Of a DNA stretch of 64,000 nt, positions 43,041-51,446 are shown piece after piece. Both the position numbers and the translations under genes were made by a program. Below the pieces are notes generated by a model, which was not told where the DNA came from, searched no databases, and worked only from the letters and a program-made list of their open reading frames with translations. Numbering within the stretch: the first letter of the stretch is position 1; every line of letters begins with the position of its first letter. Where the stretch lies: contig NZ_WOEZ01000146.1 of NCBI RefSeq assembly GCF_013177735.1, positions 1 to 64,000 on the forward strand, written 5' to 3'. The DNA comes from Paraburkholderia elongata. Its GTDB lineage: Bacteria; Pseudomonadota; Gammaproteobacteria; Burkholderiales; Burkholderiaceae.

Positions 43041-44691
43041 CAAAACCACCGTTGGCGAACTGATCGCCGCTTTTCTCGAGCAATGCGGCGTTCAAACCGC
43101 ATTCGGCGTGATCTCGATCCACAACATGCCGATCCTCGACGCGATCCACAACCGCGGCAAGATTCGCTACGTCGGCGCACGTGGCGAAGCGGGCGCGGTG
43201 AACATGGCCGATGGTCTGGCGCGTGTCTCCGGCGGCCTTGGCGTGGCATTCACCAGCACGGGCACGGCAGCGGGTAATGCAGCCGGCGCAATGGTCGAAG
43301 CACTGACGGCCGGTACCGCACTGCTGCACGTCACCGGCCAGATCGAAACGGAATACCTCGATCAGGATCTCGCGTATATCCACGAAGCGCCGGATCAATT
43401 GTCGATGCTGTCGTCGATCTCGAAGGCCGCGTTCCGTGTGCGCTCGGTCGAGACCGCACTGCCGACGATCCGCGAAGCCGTGCGTGTCGCGCAAACCGCA
43501 CCGAGCGGCCCGGTCAGCGTCGAAATTCCGATCGACATTCAAGCGGCAGAAGTGGAATGGCCCGCCGATCTGGCTGCGCCGCACGTCACGACGCTCACGC
43601 ATTGCAGCAAGCGCGTCGCGCAACTCGCGGATCAACTGGCGAATGCGAAACGCCCGCTGTTGTGGCTCGGCGGCGGCACGCGTCACGCACGTGCCGCGGT
43701 TGAACGTCTCGTGGCGTTGGGCTTCGGTGTGGTGACCAGCGTGCAAGGCCGTGGGGTGCTGCCGGAAGATCATCCGGCGACGCTCGGCGCGTTCAACGTG
43801 CATTCGGCAGTTGAGAGCTTCTACAAGACTTGCGATGCGCTGGTGGTGGTCGGTTCGCGTCTGCGTGGCAATGAAACGCTGAAATACAAGCTGGCGCTGC
43901 CGCAACCGCTGTATCGCATCGATGCGGACGCACTGGCCGACAACCGCGGCTACCGCAACGAGATGTTCATTCACGGCGATGCATCGTCGGTGCTCGAAGA
44001 ACTTGCCACGCTGCTCGAAGGCCGCCTGAAGGTCGATCCGACGTTCGTACAAGACCTGGCCGCCGCACGCGAAAGCGCGGTCGCCGATGTGGGCAAGGGT
44101 CTCGGCCCGTACAAGCGTCTCGTCGACGCGTTGCAACAGGCCGTTGGCCGCGATTACAACTGGGTGCGCGACGTCACGATCTCGAACAGCACGTGGGGTA
44201 ACCGCATGCTGAAGATTTTTTCTCCGCGCGCAGGCGTTCATGCTCTCGGCGGCGGCATCGGCCAGGGCATGCAGATGGGTATCGGCGCAGCACTCGCCGG
44301 CAATGCAGCAAAGACCGTGTGCCTGGTCGGCGACGGTGGCCTGATGGTCAACGTCGGCGAACTCGCGACGGCTGTGCAGGAAAACGCCAACGTGATGATC
44401 GTGCTGATGAACGACCAGTGCTACGGCGTGATCCGCAACATTCAGGACGCGCAATACGGCGGCCGCCGCTGCTACGTCGATCTGCACCAGCCGGATTTCG
44501 CGCAGTTCTGCGAAAGCCTGAAGCTTACGCACTACCGTATCAAGTCGCTCGATCAGGCGGAAGAGATCATTCGCGAAGGCATGGCGAAGACGGGCCCGGT
44601 GCTGGTCGAAGTGGACATGCTGTCGGTTGGCTCGTTCGCCACCGCGTTCGCGGGCCCGCCGGTCAAGGAAAAGGAGCCGGAACATGCGTGA
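43033..44691 (+). CDS. Thiamine diphosphate-dependent enzyme (acetolactate synthase-like)
   Basis: 552 residues from the ATG at 43033. Catalytic Glu52 in GEAGAVNMAD activates ThDP; GDG at 433-435 followed by VMIVLMND is the ThDP/Mg motif GDG-N~25-N. Three-domain architecture. Members of this superfamily decarboxylate or ligate 2-oxo acids. In this operon it may act on a 2-oxo acid from ring cleavage to give an aldehyde. It overlaps the NadX-like gene by eight bases (ATGCGTGA). Confidence 0.88.
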   Translation: MSNKTTVGELIAAFLEQCGVQTAFGVISIHNMPILDAIHNRGKIRYVGARGEAGAVNMADGLARVSGGLGVAFTSTGTAAGNAAGAMVEALTAGTALLHVTGQIETEYLDQDLAYIHEAPDQLSMLSSISKAAFRVRSVETALPTIREAVRVAQTAPSGPVSVEIPIDIQAAEVEWPADLAAPHVTTLTHCSKRVAQLADQLANAKRPLLWLGGGTRHARAAVERLVALGFGVVTSVQGRGVLPEDHPATLGAFNVHSAVESFYKTCDALVVVGSRLRGNETLKYKLALPQPLYRIDADALADNRGYRNEMFIHGDASSVLEELATLLEGRLKVDPTFVQDLAAARESAVADVGKGLGPYKRLVDALQQAVGRDYNWVRDVTISNSTWGNRMLKIFSPRAGVHALGGGIGQGMQMGIGAALAGNAAKTVCLVGDGGLMVNVGELATAVQENANVMIVLMNDQCYGVIRNIQDAQYGGRRCYVDLHQPDFAQFCESLKLTHYRIKSLDQAEEIIREGMAKTGPVLVEVDMLSVGSFATAFAGPPVKEKEPEHA

Positions 44692-45514
44692 GACCGGCTA
44701 CGCGGGGCATCACGCACCCGTCGACGTCGCGATGATCGGCTTCGGCGCGATCGGCCAGGCGGTGTATCGCTCGGTCGAGTCGGATCCGACGGTGCGCGTG
44801 TCGCACGTGATCGTGCCGGAACGCCATATGGCGTCGGTGCGTGAAGTGGTGGGTTCGTCGGTCGATGTGGTGGCCTCCGTGTCCGCGTTGAGCAGCCGGC
44901 CGCATTTTGCACTGGAATGCGCCGGGCACAGCGCACTGGTCGATCACGTGGTGCCGTTGCTGAAAGCCGGTACGGATTGCGCGGTCGCGTCGATCGGCGC
45001 GCTGTCCGACATGATGCTGCTGGACGCGCTCTCCGCTGCGGCCGATGAAGGTGACGCAACGTTGACGCTGTTGTCGGGCGCAATCGGCGGCGTGGATGCG
45101 TTGTCCGCCGCCAAGCTCGGCGGCCTGGACGAAGTGCTGTACACGGGCCGCAAGCCGCCCATGGGCTGGCTCGGTACGCCCGCGGAACAGGTCTGCAATC
45201 TGTATACGTTGAGCGAAGAGACGGTGATTTTCGAAGGCAGCGCACGCGAAGCGGCACGCCTGTATCCGAAGAACGCCAACGTCGCCGCGACGATCGCGCT
45301 GGCCGGCCTGGGTCTGGACCACACCACGGTACGTCTGATCGCCGACCCGAAGGTGTCGCGCAATGTGCACCGCATCGTGGCGCGCGGCGCATTCGGCGAG
45401 ATGTCGCTGGAAATGTGCGGCAAGCCGCTGCCGGACAACCCCAAGACGTCCGCACTGACCGCGTACAGCGCGATCCGTGCGCTACGCAATCGCGCCGCCC
45501 GTTGCGTGATTTAA
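44684..45514 (+). CDS. nadX: Aspartate dehydrogenase NadX-like protein
   Basis: 276 residues from the ATG at 44684, with AAGGAG upstream. Rossmann GFGAIG at 19-24, LECAGHSALVDHVVPLL and ASIGALSD in the middle, and the C-terminal FGEMSLEMCGKPLPDNPKTSALTAYSAIRAL, as in L-aspartate dehydrogenases. It could oxidatively deaminate an amino acid, or reduce an imine, which is unexpected inside an aromatic ring-cleavage cluster. The substrate may not be aspartate. Confidence 0.88.
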   Translation: MRETGYAGHHAPVDVAMIGFGAIGQAVYRSVESDPTVRVSHVIVPERHMASVREVVGSSVDVVASVSALSSRPHFALECAGHSALVDHVVPLLKAGTDCAVASIGALSDMMLLDALSAAADEGDATLTLLSGAIGGVDALSAAKLGGLDEVLYTGRKPPMGWLGTPAEQVCNLYTLSEETVIFEGSAREAARLYPKNANVAATIALAGLGLDHTTVRLIADPKVSRNVHRIVARGAFGEMSLEMCGKPLPDNPKTSALTAYSAIRALRNRAARCVI

Positions 45515-45537
45515 GACCTAAGCTGAAGCAAACCGGA

Positions 45538-47037
45538 ATGACCGACATGACTCACTTCGATACCAGCCTCGTACCTACCGGCGATATTTTCATCGGCGGC
45601 GAATGGCGGCAAGGGCGTGGCAACCCGTATAAAAGCCTGTATCCGGCGGATCAGTCGGTCAACATGGAAATCTCGACTGCGAATGCCGACGATGCCCGTG
45701 AAGCCGTGGAAGCCGCGGATATCGCATGGCGCAAGGCGGATTGGTCGGGTCTGAAGCCGCATCAACGCGCGTTGATTCTGTACCGCATCGCCGATCTGAT
45801 CATGGCGCGTCACGAAGCGCTCGCGCAATTGCAGCGTCGCGACAACGGCAAGCCGATTAACGAAACGCGCGTGCTGGTGGCGAGCGCCGCCAATACGTTC
45901 CGTTATTTCGCGGCGTGCCTCGAAACGCTCGACGAAGAAGTCACGCCGTCGCGCGGCGACTATCTGACGATGAGCATTTACGAACCGATCGGCGTGATCG
46001 CGGCGATTACGCCGTGGAATTCGCCGATTGCTTCGGACGCGCAGAAACTGGCCCCGGCACTGGCCGGCGGCAACGCTGTAGTACTGAAGCCGGCTGAAGT
46101 CACGCCGCTGGTCTCTTTGGCGCTGGCTCGTATCTGCGAAGAAGCCGGCGTGCCGAAGGGCGTCGTGAGTGTGGTGCCGGGTAAAGGCTCGGTGATCGGC
46201 GACGTGCTGGTGCGCCATCCGTTGGTCAAGAAAGTGTCGTTCACGGGCGGCACCGAAGTGGGCCGCGGTATCGCGCGCATCGCAGCCGACAAGCTGATGC
46301 CGGTCTCGCTCGAACTGGGCGGCAAATCGCCGACCATCGTATTCGACGATGCCGATCTCGACCACGCAGTGAACGGCGTGCTGTACGGCATCTTCAGTTC
46401 GTCAGGCGAAGCGTGCATCGCGGGCTCGCGCCTGTTCGTGCAGCGCTCGATCTACGACGCGTTCATGAAGCGTCTTACTGAAGGCGCACGCAAGCTGCGC
46501 GTCGGCGATCCGTCGCGTGCGGAAACGCAGATGGGTCCGCTGATTACTGCGGCGCATCGCGAAACCGTCGAACGTTACGTCGCATTGGGTTTGGAAGAAG
46601 GCGGCCGCCTGTTGTGCGGCGGCGAGCGTCCGGTTGGCGATGGTCGTGAACAGGGCACTTACTTTCAGCCGACGATACTCGAAGGTCTCACGAACGACGC
46701 GCGCATTTGCCAGGAAGAAATCTTCGGCCCGGTGCTGGTCGCGATGCCGTTCGACGACGAAGCCTCGCTGCTGAAAGAAGCCAACAACAGTTTGTTCGGC
46801 CTCGCCGCCGGCATCTGGACGCGCGATTACAAACGCGCCTACCGGATTGCCCGCGCGCTTGAAACTGGCACCGTGTGGATCAACACCTACAAGCTGTTCT
46901 CGATTTCGACGCCGTTCAGCGGCTGGAAAGAGAGCGGCATGGGACGTGAGAAAGGCCGTCTCGGCATCCGCGAATACATGCAGCAGAAGAGCCTCTACTG
47001 GGGCTTGAACGACGCGCCGCTGGCGTGGGCGAACTAA
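45538..47037 (+). CDS. NAD(P)-dependent aldehyde dehydrogenase
   Basis: 499 residues. Asn161 in PWNSP, catalytic Glu259 in LELGGKSP, catalytic Cys293 in GEACIAGSR. Similar to hydroxymuconic semialdehyde dehydrogenase-type enzymes. It could oxidise the semialdehyde from extradiol cleavage or the aldehyde from the ThDP enzyme. A second possible ATG is nine bases downstream; the first is used. Confidence 0.9.
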   Translation: MTDMTHFDTSLVPTGDIFIGGEWRQGRGNPYKSLYPADQSVNMEISTANADDAREAVEAADIAWRKADWSGLKPHQRALILYRIADLIMARHEALAQLQRRDNGKPINETRVLVASAANTFRYFAACLETLDEEVTPSRGDYLTMSIYEPIGVIAAITPWNSPIASDAQKLAPALAGGNAVVLKPAEVTPLVSLALARICEEAGVPKGVVSVVPGKGSVIGDVLVRHPLVKKVSFTGGTEVGRGIARIAADKLMPVSLELGGKSPTIVFDDADLDHAVNGVLYGIFSSSGEACIAGSRLFVQRSIYDAFMKRLTEGARKLRVGDPSRAETQMGPLITAAHRETVERYVALGLEEGGRLLCGGERPVGDGREQGTYFQPTILEGLTNDARICQEEIFGPVLVAMPFDDEASLLKEANNSLFGLAAGIWTRDYKRAYRIARALETGTVWINTYKLFSISTPFSGWKESGMGREKGRLGIREYMQQKSLYWGLNDAPLAWAN

Positions 47038-47054
47038 TACGCAAGAGGCACGTT

Positions 47055-48020
47055 ATGACGATTCTCGGCATTGAACAGATTATTTACGGCGTGACGGATC
47101 TCGCCACCTGTCGGCGGTTTTTTGCCGACTGGGGTTTGAAAGAGACCGCGCACGACGAAACGCACGCACGCTTCGAAACGCTGAACGGCTGCACGATTCT
47201 TGCCGTCGATGCGAACGACCCGTCGCTGCCGCCCGCCTTCGAAGAAGGTCCGACGCTGCGTGAAGTAACGTGGGGCGTGGCAACGAAAGCCGAACTCGAC
47301 GAACTGCGCGGCCGCTTTGCAGGTCAACCGGGCCATTTCGAAACTGAAGACGCTGTGGGTTGTATCGATCCGAACGGCATGGCGATTCGCGTCGAAGTGA
47401 CGCGCAAACGTGCGCTCGATATTCACGGTTCGCCGTCGAACGTGTGGGGCCAGACGCTGCGTGTCGATCAACCGTCGCCGATTTACGAACGTGCTGAACC
47501 GGTTGAAGTGGGTCACGTGGTGTTCTTCACGAATCAACTCGTGGAACAGGAAAAGTTTTACCAGGAACTGCTCGGCTTCGAAATGTCTGACCGTTATCCG
47601 GGACGTGGCGCGTTCATGCGCTGCGCACCGCACGGCGGCCACCACGACATTTTCCTGCTGGCCTTGCCGGGTGGTAAGCGCGGTCTCAATCACGTGGCGT
47701 TCACCGTGCGCGATATCCACGAAGTGTTTGGCGGCGGCATGCATATCAGCCGTTGCGGTTGGGATACGCAACTCGGTCCGGGACGTCATCCGGTGTCGTC
47801 GGCTTACTTCTGGTACTTCCAAAATCCGGCTGGCGGATTGATCGAGTACTACGCCGACGAAGACCAGCTCACGCCCGAATGGCAGCCTCGCGATTTCGAA
47901 CCGGGTCCGACCGTGTTCGCCGAATGGGCGATCGACGGTGGTATCGACGGCAATACGCGTCGGCAGAAAAACGCGAAGGCGCCGGAAGGCAAGTTCATGA
48001 CGGAGCGGAAAAATGACTGA
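47055..48020 (+). CDS. VOC-family extradiol dioxygenase-like protein
   Basis: 321 residues in two glyoxalase/bleomycin-resistance-type repeats. The C-terminal half has His154, His213 and Glu264, the 2-His-1-Glu iron triad of type I extradiol dioxygenases. The first repeat (LGIEQIIYGVTDLATCRRFFAD) lacks these. It probably opens a dihydroxylated ring next to the hydroxyls. AAGAGG ribosome binding site; the next gene overlaps by eight bases (ATGACTGA). Confidence 0.88.
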   Translation: MTILGIEQIIYGVTDLATCRRFFADWGLKETAHDETHARFETLNGCTILAVDANDPSLPPAFEEGPTLREVTWGVATKAELDELRGRFAGQPGHFETEDAVGCIDPNGMAIRVEVTRKRALDIHGSPSNVWGQTLRVDQPSPIYERAEPVEVGHVVFFTNQLVEQEKFYQELLGFEMSDRYPGRGAFMRCAPHGGHHDIFLLALPGGKRGLNHVAFTVRDIHEVFGGGMHISRCGWDTQLGPGRHPVSSAYFWYFQNPAGGLIEYYADEDQLTPEWQPRDFEPGPTVFAEWAIDGGIDGNTRRQKNAKAPEGKFMTERKND

Positions 48021-49278
48021 CGCTGCTGCTGCAAAGGCTCAAGCCGCGCATGCCGGACTCGATGCGCCGCGCACGATCGTCGTGATCGGCGGCGGTCAGG
48101 CGGCGGGTTGGGTCGTGAAGACATTGCGCAAGGAAGGCTTCGACGGCCGCCTCGTGATGATCGCCGACGAGATTCATTTGCCGTACGAGCGCCCGCCGCT
48201 GTCGAAGGCGGTGCTCTCGGGTGAAGCCGATATCGAAACCGTGCGTCTTGTGACGCCCGACGATTTCGACGCGCTGAATGTCGAAGCATGGCAACCGGAG
48301 TACGCGACGTCGATCGATCGTGAACAACGCATTGTTCGCACGCAGTCGGGCCGTGAAGTGCAATACGACCGACTGGTGATTGCAACCGGCGGCGCGGCGC
48401 GCCGTTTGCCGGACGCGCTGGTGAAGACCTCGCACATCACCTATCTGCGCACGCTCGACGAAGCCGTCGTTTTGGGCGAACGCCTGCGTGCGAGCAAACG
48501 CGTACTCGTCGTCGGCGGTGGTTGGATCGGTCTCGAAGTCGCCGCGACCGCGCGCAAGCTCGGCGTGGAAGCGACGGTAGTGGAAGGTGCGCCGCGTCTG
48601 TGCGCTCGCTCGTTGCCGCCGATGGTGTCGGATTTCCTGCTGCAACTGCATCGTGCGAATGGCGTTGACGTGCGTTTGCACGCATCGCTCGTCTCGATCG
48701 CGGATCATCCGAATGACGCCAACCGCATTCGCGCAACGTTCGCTGACGGTTCCAAATTGGACGCCGATTTTGCGGTCGCCGGCGTCGGCCTCACGCCGCA
48801 CACGGCACTGGCGGAAGCCGCGGGTATCAAGGTGGAAGACGGCATCGTCGTCGATCATTTCGGCGCGACCGACGACCCGCGCATCTTTGCATGCGGCGAC
48901 GTGGCTAATCATCCGAGCGCGTGGTTGAAGCGCCGCGTGCGGCTCGAATCGTGGGCCAACGCGCAGAACCAGGCGATCTCGACGGCGAAAGCGTTACTCG
49001 GCAATTTCGAACCGTATGCGGACATTCCGTGGTTCTGGTCCGACCAATACGACGTCAATCTGCAAATCCTCGGCGACATTCCGGGCGATGCGCAACTCGC
49101 TATACGCGGTGATTTGTCGGGCAAACGCGCCACGCTTTTCTATCTGGAAGACGGCACGATTCGCGGCGTGATCGCTATTAACACTCCACGCGAGCTGAAA
49201 TTGTCGCGCAAATGGATGAACCAGGGCCGAACCATCGACCTTGCCACCCTGACCGACGCCTCAACGGCACTTGCCTAA
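48013..49278 (+). CDS. FAD-dependent ferredoxin reductase
   Basis: 421 residues. FAD site GGGQAAG at 26-32, NAD(P) site VVGGGWIGLE around 166-175, FACGDVANHP for the flavin ribityl end. Same family as dioxygenase ferredoxin reductases (BphA4/ThcD). Completes the electron chain NAD(P)H to reductase to ferredoxin (37319) to oxygenase (37996) although it lies 9 kb from those genes. Confidence 0.92.
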   Translation: MTDAAAAKAQAAHAGLDAPRTIVVIGGGQAAGWVVKTLRKEGFDGRLVMIADEIHLPYERPPLSKAVLSGEADIETVRLVTPDDFDALNVEAWQPEYATSIDREQRIVRTQSGREVQYDRLVIATGGAARRLPDALVKTSHITYLRTLDEAVVLGERLRASKRVLVVGGGWIGLEVAATARKLGVEATVVEGAPRLCARSLPPMVSDFLLQLHRANGVDVRLHASLVSIADHPNDANRIRATFADGSKLDADFAVAGVGLTPHTALAEAAGIKVEDGIVVDHFGATDDPRIFACGDVANHPSAWLKRRVRLESWANAQNQAISTAKALLGNFEPYADIPWFWSDQYDVNLQILGDIPGDAQLAIRGDLSGKRATLFYLEDGTIRGVIAINTPRELKLSRKWMNQGRTIDLATLTDASTALA

Positions 49279-49303
49279 CCATACCTACGGACGGCACCAC
49301 GGC

Positions 49304-50707
49304 ATGAGAACCATCGACAACACCATAGGGGACCGCAGCAGCGCCGGTGTCTCAGGCCCCGTGACCCGGGGCTCGATCATCGCGCGTCTCGAACGCTTGC
49401 CGAAGAATGCGATGCAGGTGCGCGCGCGCATACTGATCGGTCTCGCGACGTTCTTCGACGGCTTCGACGTGATCGCGATCGCGGCCACGCTGCCGATCCT
49501 GATTGCGAAATGGCATCTGACGCCGTGGGAAATCGGCTTCCTGATCGGCTCCGGTTCGGTCGGGCAGTTGATCGGCGCGTTCGTATTCCCGTGGTACGCG
49601 GAGCGCAAAGGTCGCGTGAAGGCGATTGCGCTGAGTTCGGGGATCATCGGTATTACGAGTATTGCGTGCGGTTTTGCGCCGACCTTCGCGGCGTTTGTCG
49701 TGCTGCGTGTGATTCAAGGGCTCGGGCTCGGCGGCGAATTGCCGGTGGCCGCGACCTATATCAACGAGATCAGCCGTGCGCATGGTCGTGGCCGTTTCGT
49801 GCTGTTGTATGAAATCGTTTTTCCGGTTGGTTTGCTCGCATCGAACGCGTTGGGTGCATGGATCGTGCCGCGTTTCGGCTGGCAGGCGATGTACTTTATC
49901 GGCGGCATGCCGTTGATCCTGTTCTTCGTGCTGCGCAAGCTGGTGCCGGAATCGCCGCGCTGGCTCGCCGAACGCGAACGGATGGCCGATGCCGATGCAG
50001 CCGTGCATGCTTTCGAACGCGCTGTGAAGGGTTCGCTGCCGCCGGTCGCCAATGCGGCCGAATTTGAAGCGATGGCCAATCGTCATCCGAAGCGCCGCAT
50101 GAGCGACCTGTTCGGGCCGGCGTATCTGAAGCGCACGATGGCTGTGGCGATGCTGTGGATTACGTGCGGCTTCATTCAGTACGGTCTGTCGACCTGGCTG
50201 CCAACGATCTATCGCACCGTATATCACGCGCCGCTGCAGTTGGCGTTGAATCTGGCGGTGGCGGCTTCGGTGCTGGGCGTGGTGGGCTCGCTGACCTGTG
50301 CGTTGCTGGTCGACAAGGTGGGTCGCAAGCCGATCATCAATTTGTCGTTCTTGGCGTGCGCGTTGTCGCTGTTGCTGGCGGGTGTGTTCCACAATTCGTC
50401 CGTGTATGTGGTGGCGACGTGCTGTGCGTTCTCGCTCGGTTTCCTCGCTTGTGGCTTCATCACCGCGTATGTGTACACGCCGGAGTTGTATCCGACGAGT
50501 ATCCGTGCGATGGGCTGCGGTGTGGGCGGCGCGTGGCTGAAGGTGGCGGCGATCTTCGCGCCGGCCATCGTGTCGAAGACGATGATCGGCGGCAATCTGC
50601 AGGTGGCGTTTTATATTCTCGCGGCTGTGCCGTTCATGGCGGCGATCGCAGTGCACTTTCTTGGGATTGAGACCAAGGGCAAGGTGCTGGAGCAGCTCGA
50701 GGCTTGA
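49304..50707 (+). CDS. MFS transporter, aromatic acid/H+ symporter type
   Basis: 467 residues, about 12 membrane helices. MFS motif after helix 2 (YAERKGRVKAIALSSG) and the LGLGGELPVAATYINEI pattern of AAHS transporters; VDKVGRKPIIN repeats the motif in the second half. It is the last gene of the run and is followed by a strong terminator. Likely imports the aromatic substrate. The longer frame starts at TTG within the reductase end; ATG at 49304 is preferred. Confidence 0.9.
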   Translation: MRTIDNTIGDRSSAGVSGPVTRGSIIARLERLPKNAMQVRARILIGLATFFDGFDVIAIAATLPILIAKWHLTPWEIGFLIGSGSVGQLIGAFVFPWYAERKGRVKAIALSSGIIGITSIACGFAPTFAAFVVLRVIQGLGLGGELPVAATYINEISRAHGRGRFVLLYEIVFPVGLLASNALGAWIVPRFGWQAMYFIGGMPLILFFVLRKLVPESPRWLAERERMADADAAVHAFERAVKGSLPPVANAAEFEAMANRHPKRRMSDLFGPAYLKRTMAVAMLWITCGFIQYGLSTWLPTIYRTVYHAPLQLALNLAVAASVLGVVGSLTCALLVDKVGRKPIINLSFLACALSLLLAGVFHNSSVYVVATCCAFSLGFLACGFITAYVYTPELYPTSIRAMGCGVGGAWLKVAAIFAPAIVSKTMIGGNLQVAFYILAAVPFMAAIAVHFLGIETKGKVLEQLEA

Positions 50708-50770
50708 TGTCTTTTAGCGTGTGATGAGTTTGGTGGGCGGTTGATGTAGTACCGCAATGGCAGGAAGGCG

Positions 50771-50804
50771 AAGGGCGCACTGGGTGGTGCGCCCTTTGCT
50801 TTTT
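50771..50804 (+). terminator. Rho-independent terminator after the aromatic cluster
   Basis: AAGGGCGCAC pairs exactly with GTGCGCCCTT around a six-base loop, followed by TGCTTTTT. It lies 64 bases after the MFS stop. Confidence 0.92.
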
Positions 50805-50854
50805 GGGTTAGCCGTTTCCCTTTCCGCATGCAAACTTGAGCCGCGTGCGGTGTA

Positions 50855-51316
50855 TCACAAGGCCTTGCGATAAACCACGAAGCCAGAGCGTTCCGCAACC
50901 TTGTCGTACAACTTCATCGCCGTGTGATTCGTTTCATGCGTCTGCCAGTAGACCCGCTGCAAACCGTCAGCCTTGGCTCGCGCATACACCGCTTCGATCA
51001 GTGCACGGCCGACCCCTTTGCCGCGCTCCGCTTCCCGCGTGTAGAGATCTTGCAGATAGCAGGTCGGCGCCACCATGGTGGTGTGACGGTGATACAGAAA
51101 GTGCACGAGGCCGAGCAACTGGCCGTTGCGTTCGGCGACCATCGCATGCATTGGCTCGTAGCCGTCGAAGAAACGCCCCCACGTGACCTGCGTGATCTCG
51201 CGCGGCAATGCCGTTTCGCCCGAGCGGCCGTAGAACGCGTTGTACGCGTCCCACAGCGGCAGCCAGGCGTCGAAGTCGGCGGGCGTGACGGGGCGGATTT
51301 GAATCTCTTCGGACAT
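50855..51316 (-). CDS. GNAT-family N-acetyltransferase
   Basis: 153 residues. Acetyl-CoA site motif A in LYTREAERGKGVGRALIEAVYARAK, with R-G-x-G-x-G/A; HETNHTAMKLYDKVAER is the usual C-terminal block. Acetylates an amino group of an unknown small molecule or protein. Divergent from the MocR-type regulator, which could control it. Confidence 0.9.
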   Translation of the reverse strand: MSEEIQIRPVTPADFDAWLPLWDAYNAFYGRSGETALPREITQVTWGRFFDGYEPMHAMVAERNGQLLGLVHFLYHRHTTMVAPTCYLQDLYTREAERGKGVGRALIEAVYARAKADGLQRVYWQTHETNHTAMKLYDKVAERSGFVVYRKAL

Positions 51317-51446
51317 GGGTGTGGCTCCTTCTGTGGTTATGGTTGCGGGCGAGTGGATCGCCGCTGCTATGGCTGAGTCGAACAGGCGTAGATGGCTGCG
51401 CTAAACGTCAGCATAAGAAATTTGTGGCACCATTGTTAGTTCCACG

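Noticed and set aside
42970..44685. 571-codon minus-strand open frame opposite the ThDP gene
   Set aside because: The plus strand encodes all ThDP motifs. The antisense reading has no motif and a shadow-type composition.
49352..50656. 434-codon minus-strand frame opposite the MFS gene
   Set aside because: Arg/His-rich shadow of a clear transporter gene.
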